In this document: in pieces, positions 17,406 through 25,360 of the stretch
How positions within the stretch are numbered: the stretch's first letter is position 1
Layout: every line of letters begins with the position of its first letter
NCBI RefSeq assembly: GCF_000419765.1
Contig: NZ_ATTQ01000008.1
Coordinates: forward strand, 241,922 to 305,921
Length of the DNA: 64,000 nt
DNA from: Rhizobium mongolense USDA 1844
GTDB taxonomy: Bacteria > Pseudomonadota > Alphaproteobacteria > Rhizobiales > Rhizobiaceae
Direction: 5' to 3'
Program-made: the position numbers and the translations under genes
Notes under the pieces: generated by a model
Seen by the model: the letters and a program-made list of their open reading frames with translations, nothing else
Database searches by the model: none
What the model was told of the DNA's origin: nothing

Positions 17406-18416
17406 TCACGATTTACGCACCAGCGACCGCTGAACCAGCATGGCGATGATGATGATCGCCCCCTGGATGGCGCCGATCAGGTATTCGCTGATGAAATTCG
17501 AAAGCAGCATGATGTTGCCGACGAGTTCGAGAATGAAGGCGCCGCAGATCGTGCCCCAGACCCGGCCCGCGCCACCCTTGAGCGCCGTGCCGCCGACAAC
17601 CACGGCGGTGATCGCCTGCAGTTCCCAAAGGATGCCCGTCGTCGCCGAGGTCGACCCAAGCCGCGGCACGTAGAGAAGCACGGCGATGGCAACGCACAGG
17701 CCCTGGATGACGAAGGCGATGGTGCGCACGCGATTGACTGCGATACCGGAATAACGCGCCACGTCGCTGCTGGAGCCGACCGCCACGACATGCCGCCCAT
17801 AGCGGGTGCGGTAGAGGACGAAGGCTGCAACGCCGGTGACGGCAAGGATCACGGCGATCGGAACCGGCACGCCGAGGATGGAGCCGAAATAGGCCGGGCG
17901 GTAGAGTGTTTGCAGTTCGGGCTCTCGCAGCGTGATGGCGCCGCCCTGTGAAAGCCAGGTGGTCAAGCCGCGATAAACGCCCATGGTGCCGAGCGTTGCG
18001 ATGAAAGGCTCGATCTTGCCAACGGTGGTGATGAGACCGTTCGCAAGGCCGCATGATGCGCCGATTACGATCGTGAGCACGATGGCAGCCGTCAGCATCA
18101 GCGCCGGATCGGCGATCACGCCGGAATTCATGAACAGGATCATCAGGCTGGCGACGAAAGCGACCATCGACCCCACGGAAAGGTCCAAGTCACCCGCCGA
18201 AATTACGAAAGTCGCGCCCACGGCAATGATGGCAATGAAAGCGCTTCTCGTCGCAACATTGGCAAGGTTCGTGATGCCGATGAAATTCGGATTGACCAGC
18301 GCCCCGACCACGAGAAGCAACGCCAGCGCCGCGAAGGGCGCGACCGCCCGAAGATCGACATCGCGCCAGGAACGGCGCCGGCTTTCCTTTTCGCTGCTTT
18401 CCTCGCTTATACTCAT
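17406..18416 (-). CDS. sugar ABC transporter permease (RbsC type)
   Basis: A 336-residue inner membrane protein of the BPD_transp_2 (RbsC/XylH/AraH) family with about ten hydrophobic segments. It contains the typical GANFVISAGDLDLSVGS-like stretch (here ATFVISAGDLDLSVGSM), the coupling-loop region YRTRYGRHVVAVGSS and GGTALKGGAGRV. I start at the ATG at 18416 (MSISEESS); a GTG at 18464 is also possible. It lies 73 bases after the ATPase gene and 70 before the receptor gene, all on the minus strand. Confidence 0.88.
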   Translation of the reverse strand: MSISEESSEKESRRRSWRDVDLRAVAPFAALALLLVVGALVNPNFIGITNLANVATRSAFIAIIAVGATFVISAGDLDLSVGSMVAFVASLMILFMNSGVIADPALMLTAAIVLTIVIGASCGLANGLITTVGKIEPFIATLGTMGVYRGLTTWLSQGGAITLREPELQTLYRPAYFGSILGVPVPIAVILAVTGVAAFVLYRTRYGRHVVAVGSSSDVARYSGIAVNRVRTIAFVIQGLCVAIAVLLYVPRLGSTSATTGILWELQAITAVVVGGTALKGGAGRVWGTICGAFILELVGNIMLLSNFISEYLIGAIQGAIIIIAMLVQRSLVRKS

Positions 18417-18489
18417 GTTCAAAACCAACCTCCCGTCCCATTGCCCCTGGGAATTCTCTGCCACGCCTAGACCGGATCATTTCGCCTGA

Positions 18490-20013
18490 TCAGGCAGCAA
18501 TCTTTTTTTTCAATCCAGCCGCGTAGCGCATGATTTCCTGTTCGGAGATCTCATCGCCCTCCAAAATGCCGACGATCCGGCCTTCACGCATCACGGCGAT
18601 ACGCGTGCAGAGTCCGATCACCTCCGGCATCTCGGAAGAGACCACGATGATCGAATGACCATCGCGGGCCAGCGCCGAAATGAAATGATAGATCTGCTGC
18701 TTGGTGCCGACATCGATGCCGCGGGTCGGCTCGTCGATGATGATGATCTGCGGCTCGATCTCCATGACTTTCGCCAGCAGCAATTTCTGCTGGTTGCCGC
18801 CGGACATGCGGCCGGCAATGATATTGCCGTCCCTGACGCGGATGTCGAAGCGGCGGCGGGCCCTTGCCATCGCAGAGGCTTCGCTCGCAGCGCTCAGATA
18901 GCCGAACCGGCCATGCTTGTCCAAGGATTGCAGCGTAAGGTTGGCGATCATGCCGGAGTTGAGAAGCAGTCCCTTGGACTTGCGGTCCTTGGTCATGTAG
19001 GCCAAGCCTGCGCGATTTGCGGCATGAACGTCGTGCGAAGGCACGGACTGCCCGTTGACCGTGACTTCACCCGATGCGCGCGAGCGCAAGCCCATGATCG
19101 CCTCCATGAGCTCCGTCCGGCCGGATCCGATCAAGCCGGAAAAGCCGAGGATCTCGCCTCTGCGGACCTCGAAACTGGCATCACGGACATAGTGGGTCGA
19201 TACGGAATCGACGCTGAGCACGACCTCTTCATCGACATCGGGCTCGTTCTTGGCGGGATAAAGGCTGGAGAGCTCCCGCCCGACCATCAATTGAGCGATC
19301 GATTCGCCGTCCAGGATCGAGGTTGGCGAGGTCTTCACCCATTGGCCGTCGCGCAGCACCGTCACCCGGTCGGTCAGCTCCATGACTTCGTCGAGCTTGT
19401 GGGAAACGAAGACAAAGCTCGTTCCCTGGTCGCGAAGCTTGCGCACCTGCTTGAACAGGAAGTTGATCTCCTCGCGCGATAGCACCGCGGTCGGTTCATC
19501 CATGAATACGATCCGCGCATTGCGGCTGATCGCCTTGGCGATCTCCACCATCTGCTTGTCGGCGATCGACAGCGTGTTGATCTGCGCATTCACGTCGAGG
19601 TGCGAGCCGAGGAGATCAAGGACGCGCCGCGCCTCGGCGCGCATATACTTGCGGTCGAGCACGCCGAAACGCGTGACTTCGCGACCGAGAAACAGGCTCT
19701 CGGTGACGGTCAGATGTTCGGCGAGATTGAATTCTTGGTGAATGATGACGATACCGAGCGCCTCTGCGGCACCATTGGGCGGCAGCGTCACAGGTTTGCC
19801 GTCGAGCAGGATTTCGCCGGAGCTTGGCTCTTCGAAACCGGAAAGGATCTTGACGAGGGTGGATTTGCCGGCGCCGTTTTCGCCCATCAGCGCATGGATT
19901 TCGCCGGCGCGGAGGTCGAAATTGACGCTGAAGAGCACCTGCACGCCGCTGAACGACTTGCTAATTCGCCTTGCCGACAGCAGCACCGCGCCTTCGACGG
20001 TCTCCGGATCCAT
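18490..20013 (-). CDS. sugar ABC transporter ATP-binding protein, two ABC domains (RbsA type)
   Basis: A 507-residue ATPase with two tandem ABC domains, as in RbsA/MglA/XylG. Domain 1 has Walker A GENGAGKST and Walker B IVFMDEPTAVL; domain 2 has the usual degenerate Walker A (GLIGSGRTELME), signature MSGGNQQKLLLAK and Walker B IIIDEPTRGIDVG. It is the first gene of the importer operon. Upstream lies the double LacI operator shared with the divergent regulator. Confidence 0.92.
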   Translation of the reverse strand: MDPETVEGAVLLSARRISKSFSGVQVLFSVNFDLRAGEIHALMGENGAGKSTLVKILSGFEEPSSGEILLDGKPVTLPPNGAAEALGIVIIHQEFNLAEHLTVTESLFLGREVTRFGVLDRKYMRAEARRVLDLLGSHLDVNAQINTLSIADKQMVEIAKAISRNARIVFMDEPTAVLSREEINFLFKQVRKLRDQGTSFVFVSHKLDEVMELTDRVTVLRDGQWVKTSPTSILDGESIAQLMVGRELSSLYPAKNEPDVDEEVVLSVDSVSTHYVRDASFEVRRGEILGFSGLIGSGRTELMEAIMGLRSRASGEVTVNGQSVPSHDVHAANRAGLAYMTKDRKSKGLLLNSGMIANLTLQSLDKHGRFGYLSAASEASAMARARRRFDIRVRDGNIIAGRMSGGNQQKLLLAKVMEIEPQIIIIDEPTRGIDVGTKQQIYHFISALARDGHSIIVVSSEMPEVIGLCTRIAVMREGRIVGILEGDEISEQEIMRYAAGLKKKIAA

Positions 20014-20052
20014 TATTCCCTCCCCACGGCTCCCGTCCGCTTTATGCGACTG

Positions 20053-20087
20053 TGTAAACCTTTACATTAGCGATGTAAAGGTTTACA
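20053..20087. promoter_or_regulatory. double LacI-type operator between importer and regulator
   Basis: A perfect inverted repeat with 15-base arms (TGTAAACCTTTACAT and ATGTAAAGGTTTACA) and 5-base spacer TAGCG. Each arm is itself a 14-bp operator-like palindrome except at its centre (CC or GG), and the two centres are 21 bp apart, two helical turns, so two dimers could bind on one face. It lies in the 168-bp gap between the importer ATPase gene and the lacI-type gene and should control both. Confidence 0.85.
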
Positions 20088-20181
20088 TCATTGCATACAT
20101 GAGAATTTTTCAGCGTCGCCTTTGACCTTCGGGGAAGTCTGTGTAGTGTCCCGGTCAAGACGAGACCCAAGGCAGAGCGCA

Positions 20182-21213
20182 GTGTCGAATTCCACGCCCG
20201 CAACAATCGAAGACGTCGCCCGAATTGCCCAGGTTTCGATTGCAACGGTCTCCCGCGCGATCCATATGCCCGAGAAGGTCGCGAACTCGACACGCCTCAA
20301 GGTCAACCAGGCAATCGCCATCACCGGCTACACGACGAATGCGATGGCGCGCAGCCTGCGGCTCGGCCGCTCGAACATGATTCTCGTCGTCGCGCCCGAC
20401 ATCGGCGACCCGAATTTCTCCAACATCCTGGTCGGATTGGAGAATGAAGCCCGCGCGCACGGCTACGGCATCCTCATCGGCCATACGCAGAATGATGCGC
20501 AACGCAGTCTCGAATATCTGAAGTTCCTGAATTCCAATCAGGCGGCCGGGCTGATCCTCTTCACCGGCATCCTGCCCTTCGGCCACCAGACCATGACCGC
20601 GCGCCTGCCGCCCAGCGTCGGCGTCTTCGAACCGGTCTTCAACGGCGGCATTCCCTATGTCGGCGTGGACGACATCGCGGGCGCCCGCAAGGCCGTCGAC
20701 CTGCTGATTGCCGAGGGCCATCGGAAGATTGCCTTCATCGGCGATTCGCGCACCCGCCTCGCCTACAGCCGGCGGCGCATGGGTTATGAAGCCGGATTGG
20801 ATGCCGCTGGCGTCAGTCCGGACCTTCGAATTGTCTTCGAAGGCGACGGCACGATTGAAAGCGGCCGCCTGGCGGTCGAACAGCTTTTTATGCGCGACAC
20901 CCTGCCGACGGCCTTCATGTGCGTCAACGACCAGACCGCCATCGGTGTGATGATCGGACTCGGCGCGCGCGGCTACGATATCCCTCGGGATTTTTCCGTG
21001 ACCGGCTTCGACGACGTGCCTCAAGCCGTCTTCATGTCACCCTCGCTGACGACGATCCGCCAGCCACGCACCGCCATCGGCAAGCATGCCATGGCGCTCC
21101 TGCTCGAACTGCTGTCGGACGGTCAGCCCACCGAGACGGAAATCCTGCTCAGACCCGATCTGGTGGTCCGCAACTCGGTCTCTGCGCCCTCGCGCAACTG
21201 GATAAGGAAGTAA
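20182..21213 (+). CDS. LacI family transcriptional regulator of the RbsABC-type importer
   Basis: A 343-residue LacI/GalR regulator. The N-terminal HTH reads TIEDVARIAQVSIATVSRAIHMP, followed by the hinge region and a periplasmic-binding-like effector domain ending DDPSLTTIRQPR-like (here SPSLTTIRQPRTAIG). The start is taken at the GTG at 20182, which places the HTH as in relatives; TTG at 20122 and GTG at 20146 are alternatives. It is divergent from the importer, and the double operator in between implies autoregulation. Its effector is presumably the imported sugar or its product. Confidence 0.88.
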   Translation: MSNSTPATIEDVARIAQVSIATVSRAIHMPEKVANSTRLKVNQAIAITGYTTNAMARSLRLGRSNMILVVAPDIGDPNFSNILVGLENEARAHGYGILIGHTQNDAQRSLEYLKFLNSNQAAGLILFTGILPFGHQTMTARLPPSVGVFEPVFNGGIPYVGVDDIAGARKAVDLLIAEGHRKIAFIGDSRTRLAYSRRRMGYEAGLDAAGVSPDLRIVFEGDGTIESGRLAVEQLFMRDTLPTAFMCVNDQTAIGVMIGLGARGYDIPRDFSVTGFDDVPQAVFMSPSLTTIRQPRTAIGKHAMALLLELLSDGQPTETEILLRPDLVVRNSVSAPSRNWIRK

Positions 21214-21223
21214 GAAGGACGAC

Positions 21224-21250
21224 GGCGGCAGCCGAGTGAAAGCTGCCGCC
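21224..21250. terminator. hairpin between convergent lacI and xylA
   Basis: A 9-bp stem GGCGGCAGC / GCTGCCGCC with a 9-base loop in the 49-bp gap between the convergent regulator and xylA. There is no U tract on either side, so it may be a weak bidirectional terminator or an RNA 3'-end stabiliser. Confidence 0.5.
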
Positions 21251-21262
21251 GGCCGGCATTGC

Positions 21263-22573
21263 TTAAACGTAGCGGTTGACGACGTTTTCCAGCAGTTCCT
21301 GCTTGCCGGATTTCGGCTGCGGGTTGATGTTCTTGCTTTCAACCCACTCTGCGATCTGCTCCAGCGAGTATTCGCCGCGCAAGAGCTTCTGGCCTTCGGG
21401 GGCGTTCCAGCCGGCATAACGATCCTCGAGCGGTTTGGAGAGCGCCCTGTCCTCTATCATCCTGGCCGCCGCCTTAAGACCGCGAGCGCAGCAATCCATG
21501 CCGCCGATATGGCCGATCAGCAGGTCCTCCGGATCGAGCGACTGGCGGCGCAACTTGGAATCGAAGTTCGTGCCGCCGGTCCTGAAGCCGCCGCCTGCTA
21601 GGACGTGGTAATAGGCCAGCGCCATTTCAGGGACGTTGTTCGGGAACTGGTCGGTATCCCACCCCGATTGGTAATCGTTGCGGTTCATGTCAATCGAGCC
21701 GAAGATGCCGAGCGCATTGGCAAGCGCCAGCTCGTGCTCGAAGGAATGGCCGGCGAGGATCGCGTGGCCCTGCTCGATATTGACCTTCACCTCATTTTCC
21801 AGGCCGTTCCTCTTCAGGAAGCCGTATACGGTCGCGACGTCGTAGTCGTACTGGTGCTTGGTCGGCTCCTGCGGTTTTGGCTCGATGAGGATGGTGCCCT
21901 TGAAGCCGATCTTGTGCTTGTATTCGACGACGAGATTGAGGAAACGGCCGAGCTGATCGAGCTCGCGCTTGAGGTCGGTGTTGAGCAGCGTCTCATAGCC
22001 TTCGCGGCCACCCCAAAGCACGTAGTTTTCGCCGCCGAGCTTCTGGGTCGCATCCATGCAGGTCTTCACCGTCGCCGCCGAAAATGCAAAGACATCCGGA
22101 TCCGGATTGGTCGCGGCACCCGACATGAATCGGCGGTTCGAGAAGAGGTTCGCCGTGCCCCAAAGCAGCTTGACACCGGTCGCAGCCTGCTTTTCGGCAA
22201 AATAGTCGACAATCTCGTTGAGGTTCTTCGTGTTCTCGGCAAAGTTGTTGCCTTCCGGGCGAACGTCGGCGTCGTGGAAGCAATAATAGGGCGCGCCGAG
22301 CAGCTGGAAGAATTCGAAGGCAACGTCGGCCTTCAATTTCGCTGCCTTCATCGTATCTTCGAACCAGGGACGCAGGAAGGTCTGGCCGCCGAAGGGATCG
22401 CCACCCGGCCAGGTGAAGGTATGCCAGTAGGCAACCGCAAAGCGCAGGTGGTCTTCCATGCGCTTGCCCATGACAATTTCGTCGGGTTGGTAGTGGCGGA
22501 AGGCGAGCGGATTGGTGCTGTCCGGGCCTTCATATTTCACTTTCTGGATATCGCCGAAAAATCCGGTGCTCAT
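21263..22573 (-). CDS. xylA: xylose isomerase
   Basis: A 436-residue class II xylose isomerase converting D-xylose to D-xylulose in the cytoplasm. The start [17 protein letters not shown] is the usual Rhizobium N terminus; metal and active-site segments [36 protein letters not shown] and [18 protein letters not shown] are all intact. The ATG at 22573 follows AAGGAG; the open frame beyond is non-coding. Last gene of regulator-xylB-xylA, separated from xylB by a palindromic repeat. Confidence 0.97.
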   Translation of the reverse strand: MSTGFFGDIQKVKYEGPDSTNPLAFRHYQPDEIVMGKRMEDHLRFAVAYWHTFTWPGGDPFGGQTFLRPWFEDTMKAAKLKADVAFEFFQLLGAPYYCFHDADVRPEGNNFAENTKNLNEIVDYFAEKQAATGVKLLWGTANLFSNRRFMSGAATNPDPDVFAFSAATVKTCMDATQKLGGENYVLWGGREGYETLLNTDLKRELDQLGRFLNLVVEYKHKIGFKGTILIEPKPQEPTKHQYDYDVATVYGFLKRNGLENEVKVNIEQGHAILAGHSFEHELALANALGIFGSIDMNRNDYQSGWDTDQFPNNVPEMALAYYHVLAGGGFRTGGTNFDSKLRRQSLDPEDLLIGHIGGMDCCARGLKAAARMIEDRALSKPLEDRYAGWNAPEGQKLLRGEYSLEQIAEWVESKNINPQPKSGKQELLENVVNRYV

Positions 22574-22616
22574 TGTCTTGTCTCCTTGGGTTTCACTCTT
22601 GTTGGTTAGCAGCCAG

Positions 22617-22720
22617 GCGCCCCTCACCTTGCCCTCTCCCCGCTAGCGAGAGCGGGGGCAAGGCGCCGCCGAAAGTCCTTTCTCCCCAGCGGGGAGAAGG
22701 TTCCGGCAGGCGGACGAGGG
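22617..22720. repeat. intergenic palindromic repeat, copy 3, between xylB and xylA
   Basis: Contains two hairpins: CTCTCCCCGCTAGCGAGAGC with GGGGGCAAGG around it, and CCTTTCTCCCC-A-GCGGGGAGAAGG (22677-22700), followed by CGGCAGGCGGACGAGGGC. Same family as copies 1, 2 and 4. Being intercistronic in xylB-xylA, it could alter relative mRNA levels. Confidence 0.65.
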
Positions 22721-22731
22721 CAGCCTCAACC

Positions 22732-24186
22732 TCAATGCGCCACCGATTTAATCGCGGGATAAAGAGCCCGATAACGCCTGTAGGCATCCTCATAGGCACC
22801 ACTCAAAGCCGCGACCGGCTCGATCGTTTTTGCCGTCTTCGGCGGCGTGCAGACTGAAACCGGCTCGGCGCCTGTCGCCGCGATCAGCCCAAGCCGCGCC
22901 GCCCCGAAGGCCGCGCCGAAATCGCCGTCGGCGGGCAGATCGACCGGAACGCCGAGCGCCGTTGCGATCGACGCCAGCCAATAGTGCGAGCGCGAGCCGC
23001 CGCCGATGGCGGTGACGCGGGATATATCGGTGCCTGCCGAACGGAGCGCTTCGAGGTTATCGCGGATTGCGAAAGACACACCTTCGAGCACCGCCTGTGT
23101 CAGCACAACCCGATTGCTCTCATGCTCGAGGCCGATGAAGGCGCCACGGATGACGGCATCATTGTGCGGCGTGCGTTCGCCCGAAAGATAAGGAAGAAAA
23201 GTGACACCAGAGGGTGCCTTCAGCGTCTCGCCGAGTTCGTTCGCGAGATCGGCAGCGGATTTGCCGGTGGCGTTCGAATGCCAGTTCAACGCATCGGTGG
23301 CCGAGAGGATGACGCCCATCTGATGCCAGGTGTTGGGTAGTGCGTGGCAGAATGCATGGACCGCACTCTCTGGCTTCGGCAGGTAGGCGGCATTCGCCGC
23401 GAAGAGAACGCCGGACGTGCCGAGCGAGACAAAGGCCGCGCCATCGCTGACCGTGCCCATGCCGCAGGCAGACGCTGCATTGTCCCCTGCCCCGCCGGCA
23501 ACGACAGCATCGCCTGCAATACCCCACTTGGCGGCGATTTCGCCGCGCAGCTTTCCTGCCTGCGCCGTGCCTTCCACCAGCGCGGGCATCTGCTTTTCGT
23601 CGAGACCCGTCGCGGCAAGAAGCTCCGACGACCATTTGCGTTTGCCGGTATCGAGCCAGGACGTACCGGCAGAATCCGACATTTCGGAAATGTGCTCGCC
23701 CGTCAGCCAGAGCCGCAGGTAGTCCTTCGGCAGCAGCACCTTGGCGACCTTGGCGAAAATTCCGGGCTCATGCTTGGCGACCCAGGCAAGTTTCGGTGCG
23801 GTAAACCCGGGAAAGACGATGTTACCCGTCAGCTTGCGGAATTTTGGATCGGCATCCAGCGCCGCTGCCTCGACATAAGAACGCGTATCGTTCCAGAGAA
23901 TGCAGGGACGCAGCACCCTATCGTCGGCATCGAGCAGCGTCGCGCCATGCATCTGGCCCGAAAGGCCTACGCCTTTGACGGCCGCTAGCTCTTTCGGGTG
24001 TTTCGCTTTCAAGCCCGCAACAGCCTCCTCCGTTGCGCGAATCCAATGCGACGGTTCTTGTTGCGACCAGCCCGAATGCGGCCGCGAAACATCGAGCGAA
24101 CCATTCGCCGAGCCGATGATCTTCTGATCGCCGTCGATGAGCATCGCCTTGACGCCCGAGGTTCCGAGATCGAGACCCAGATACAT
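22732..24186 (-). CDS. xylB: xylulokinase
   Basis: A 484-residue FGGY kinase phosphorylating D-xylulose to D-xylulose-5-phosphate. MYLGLDLGTSGVKAMLID is the ATP-binding start; GLSGQMHGATLLD is the xylulokinase-specific segment, and the catalytic Asp is in GGAGDNAASACG. The C-terminal FGGY signature region is present. It starts 16 bases after the stop of the upstream LacI gene and has a good GGAG. With xylA it channels xylose to the pentose phosphate pathway. Confidence 0.96.
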   Translation of the reverse strand: MYLGLDLGTSGVKAMLIDGDQKIIGSANGSLDVSRPHSGWSQQEPSHWIRATEEAVAGLKAKHPKELAAVKGVGLSGQMHGATLLDADDRVLRPCILWNDTRSYVEAAALDADPKFRKLTGNIVFPGFTAPKLAWVAKHEPGIFAKVAKVLLPKDYLRLWLTGEHISEMSDSAGTSWLDTGKRKWSSELLAATGLDEKQMPALVEGTAQAGKLRGEIAAKWGIAGDAVVAGGAGDNAASACGMGTVSDGAAFVSLGTSGVLFAANAAYLPKPESAVHAFCHALPNTWHQMGVILSATDALNWHSNATGKSAADLANELGETLKAPSGVTFLPYLSGERTPHNDAVIRGAFIGLEHESNRVVLTQAVLEGVSFAIRDNLEALRSAGTDISRVTAIGGGSRSHYWLASIATALGVPVDLPADGDFGAAFGAARLGLIAATGAEPVSVCTPPKTAKTIEPVAALSGAYEDAYRRYRALYPAIKSVAH

Positions 24187-24202
24187 GTCATTCTCCTTGC
24201 CG

Positions 24203-25228
24203 TTACGGCAGATTGTCTTTCAGGAATATGTCGAGCCGGATCCGCTCCTGCGCGTCGATGACGGCAAGCCCGTCGGCCTTTGCTTTGAGAACCCGGATTG
24301 CACTGCGGACCTCATGGCCGGCGTTCTGGTTGAGGATCGCATCGATCGTGCCGTCGATGAGGGCTGCGCGCGTATGGACGGTCAATTCATGGGCGACGAC
24401 TGTCAGCGGGCGGCTCGAGGCTCTCTCCTTCAGCGCCCTGACAAGTCCACGGTTGCCGGCCCCTAGGCTGTAGATGCCAATCACCCGCTCATGCTTGGAC
24501 AAGACGTCGGCGACGAGCATATGCGCCAGTTCCGGATCGTCGCGGCCTTCGAGGACGGGCAGGATGGAAAGTTTCGGAAATTCCTGCGCCATCAGCGCGG
24601 CAAAGCCTTCCAGCCGCTCGCGATGGTCGCGCACCAGCATGGAGCCGGCAAGCACCGCCACCTCGCCCTTGGCATCACCAAGAAAGCGTCCGAGAAGACG
24701 CGCTGCGGTTCTTCCGGCAGCGATGTTGTCGACACCCGCATAATGATGCCGGCGCGAACCGGTGAGGTCTGAAACAAGCGTGACGACAGGAATGCCGTCG
24801 GTCACCAGCTTGTCGACCGCAGCGACTACCTCAGGTGCATCGGTGGCGACAAGCGCAACCCCGGCGGGGCGTTCATCGGCAAGCTTTTCGAGCGCCGTAA
24901 CCAGAGCGGCCGGATTGAAGGCGGCAACTTCCACCGTGCGAATACTCGTCCTCTCGGACGGCGAACGGATCATCGCTTCGCGGATCTCGGCGTGCAGCCC
25001 GTGCATGAAGGAATTGTCTGAGGCAGGCAGGATGAAAACCAGCGGATAGGTGCGGCTCTTGGCGAGGTTGGCGGCGGCAACATCGCGCACATAGCCGATC
25101 TCGCGGATTGCCGTTTCCACTTTTTCGCGCGTGATGCGGCGGACACCGGGGCGCTGGTTCAGCACGCGGTCAACGGTCGCCAAACTGACCCCCGCTGCAG
25201 CGGCGATATCATGAACTGTAGGCCTCAT
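24203..25228 (-). CDS. LacI family regulator of the xylose genes
   Basis: A 341-residue LacI-type regulator with HTH TVHDIAAAAGVSLATVDRVLN and a Peripla_BP_4-type effector domain (LVFILPASDNSFMHGLHAEI, then VDNIAAGRTAARLLGRF). The ATG at 25228 follows GGAGGAG; the frame is open to 25321 but has no ribosome site there. It is the first gene of a regulator-xylB-xylA operon, so it probably regulates xylose genes and itself. The effector is inferred from position only. Confidence 0.85.
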   Translation of the reverse strand: MRPTVHDIAAAAGVSLATVDRVLNQRPGVRRITREKVETAIREIGYVRDVAAANLAKSRTYPLVFILPASDNSFMHGLHAEIREAMIRSPSERTSIRTVEVAAFNPAALVTALEKLADERPAGVALVATDAPEVVAAVDKLVTDGIPVVTLVSDLTGSRRHHYAGVDNIAAGRTAARLLGRFLGDAKGEVAVLAGSMLVRDHRERLEGFAALMAQEFPKLSILPVLEGRDDPELAHMLVADVLSKHERVIGIYSLGAGNRGLVRALKERASSRPLTVVAHELTVHTRAALIDGTIDAILNQNAGHEVRSAIRVLKAKADGLAVIDAQERIRLDIFLKDNLP

Positions 25229-25259
25229 CGCTCCTCCTGATGAAACCATTATCGCCAAA

Positions 25260-25279
25260 TTTGATGTACGTAAATCAAA
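25260..25279. promoter_or_regulatory. LacI-type operator upstream of the xyl regulator
   Basis: TTTGATGTACGTAAATCAAA is palindromic in 9 of 10 pairs with central CG, 31 bases upstream of the regulator start. It is a strong candidate for the autoregulatory operator of the regulator-xylB-xylA operon. Confidence 0.65.
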
Positions 25280-25304
25280 AAATTCAAACGGCTGTCGGGC
25301 ACCC

Positions 25305-25338
25305 AGAAAAAAGGCCGGCATGGTCTCCCAAGCCGGCC
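25305..25338 (-). terminator. rho-independent terminator after the MFS efflux gene
   Basis: On the minus strand, GGCCGGC and GCCGGCC form a 7-bp stem (12-base loop) followed by TTTTTTCTGG, 22 bases after the stop of the efflux pump gene. Typical intrinsic terminator; it insulates the efflux operon from the xyl regulator downstream. Confidence 0.8.
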
Positions 25339-25360
25339 GTCACTTCGTTTCTTCGAACGC

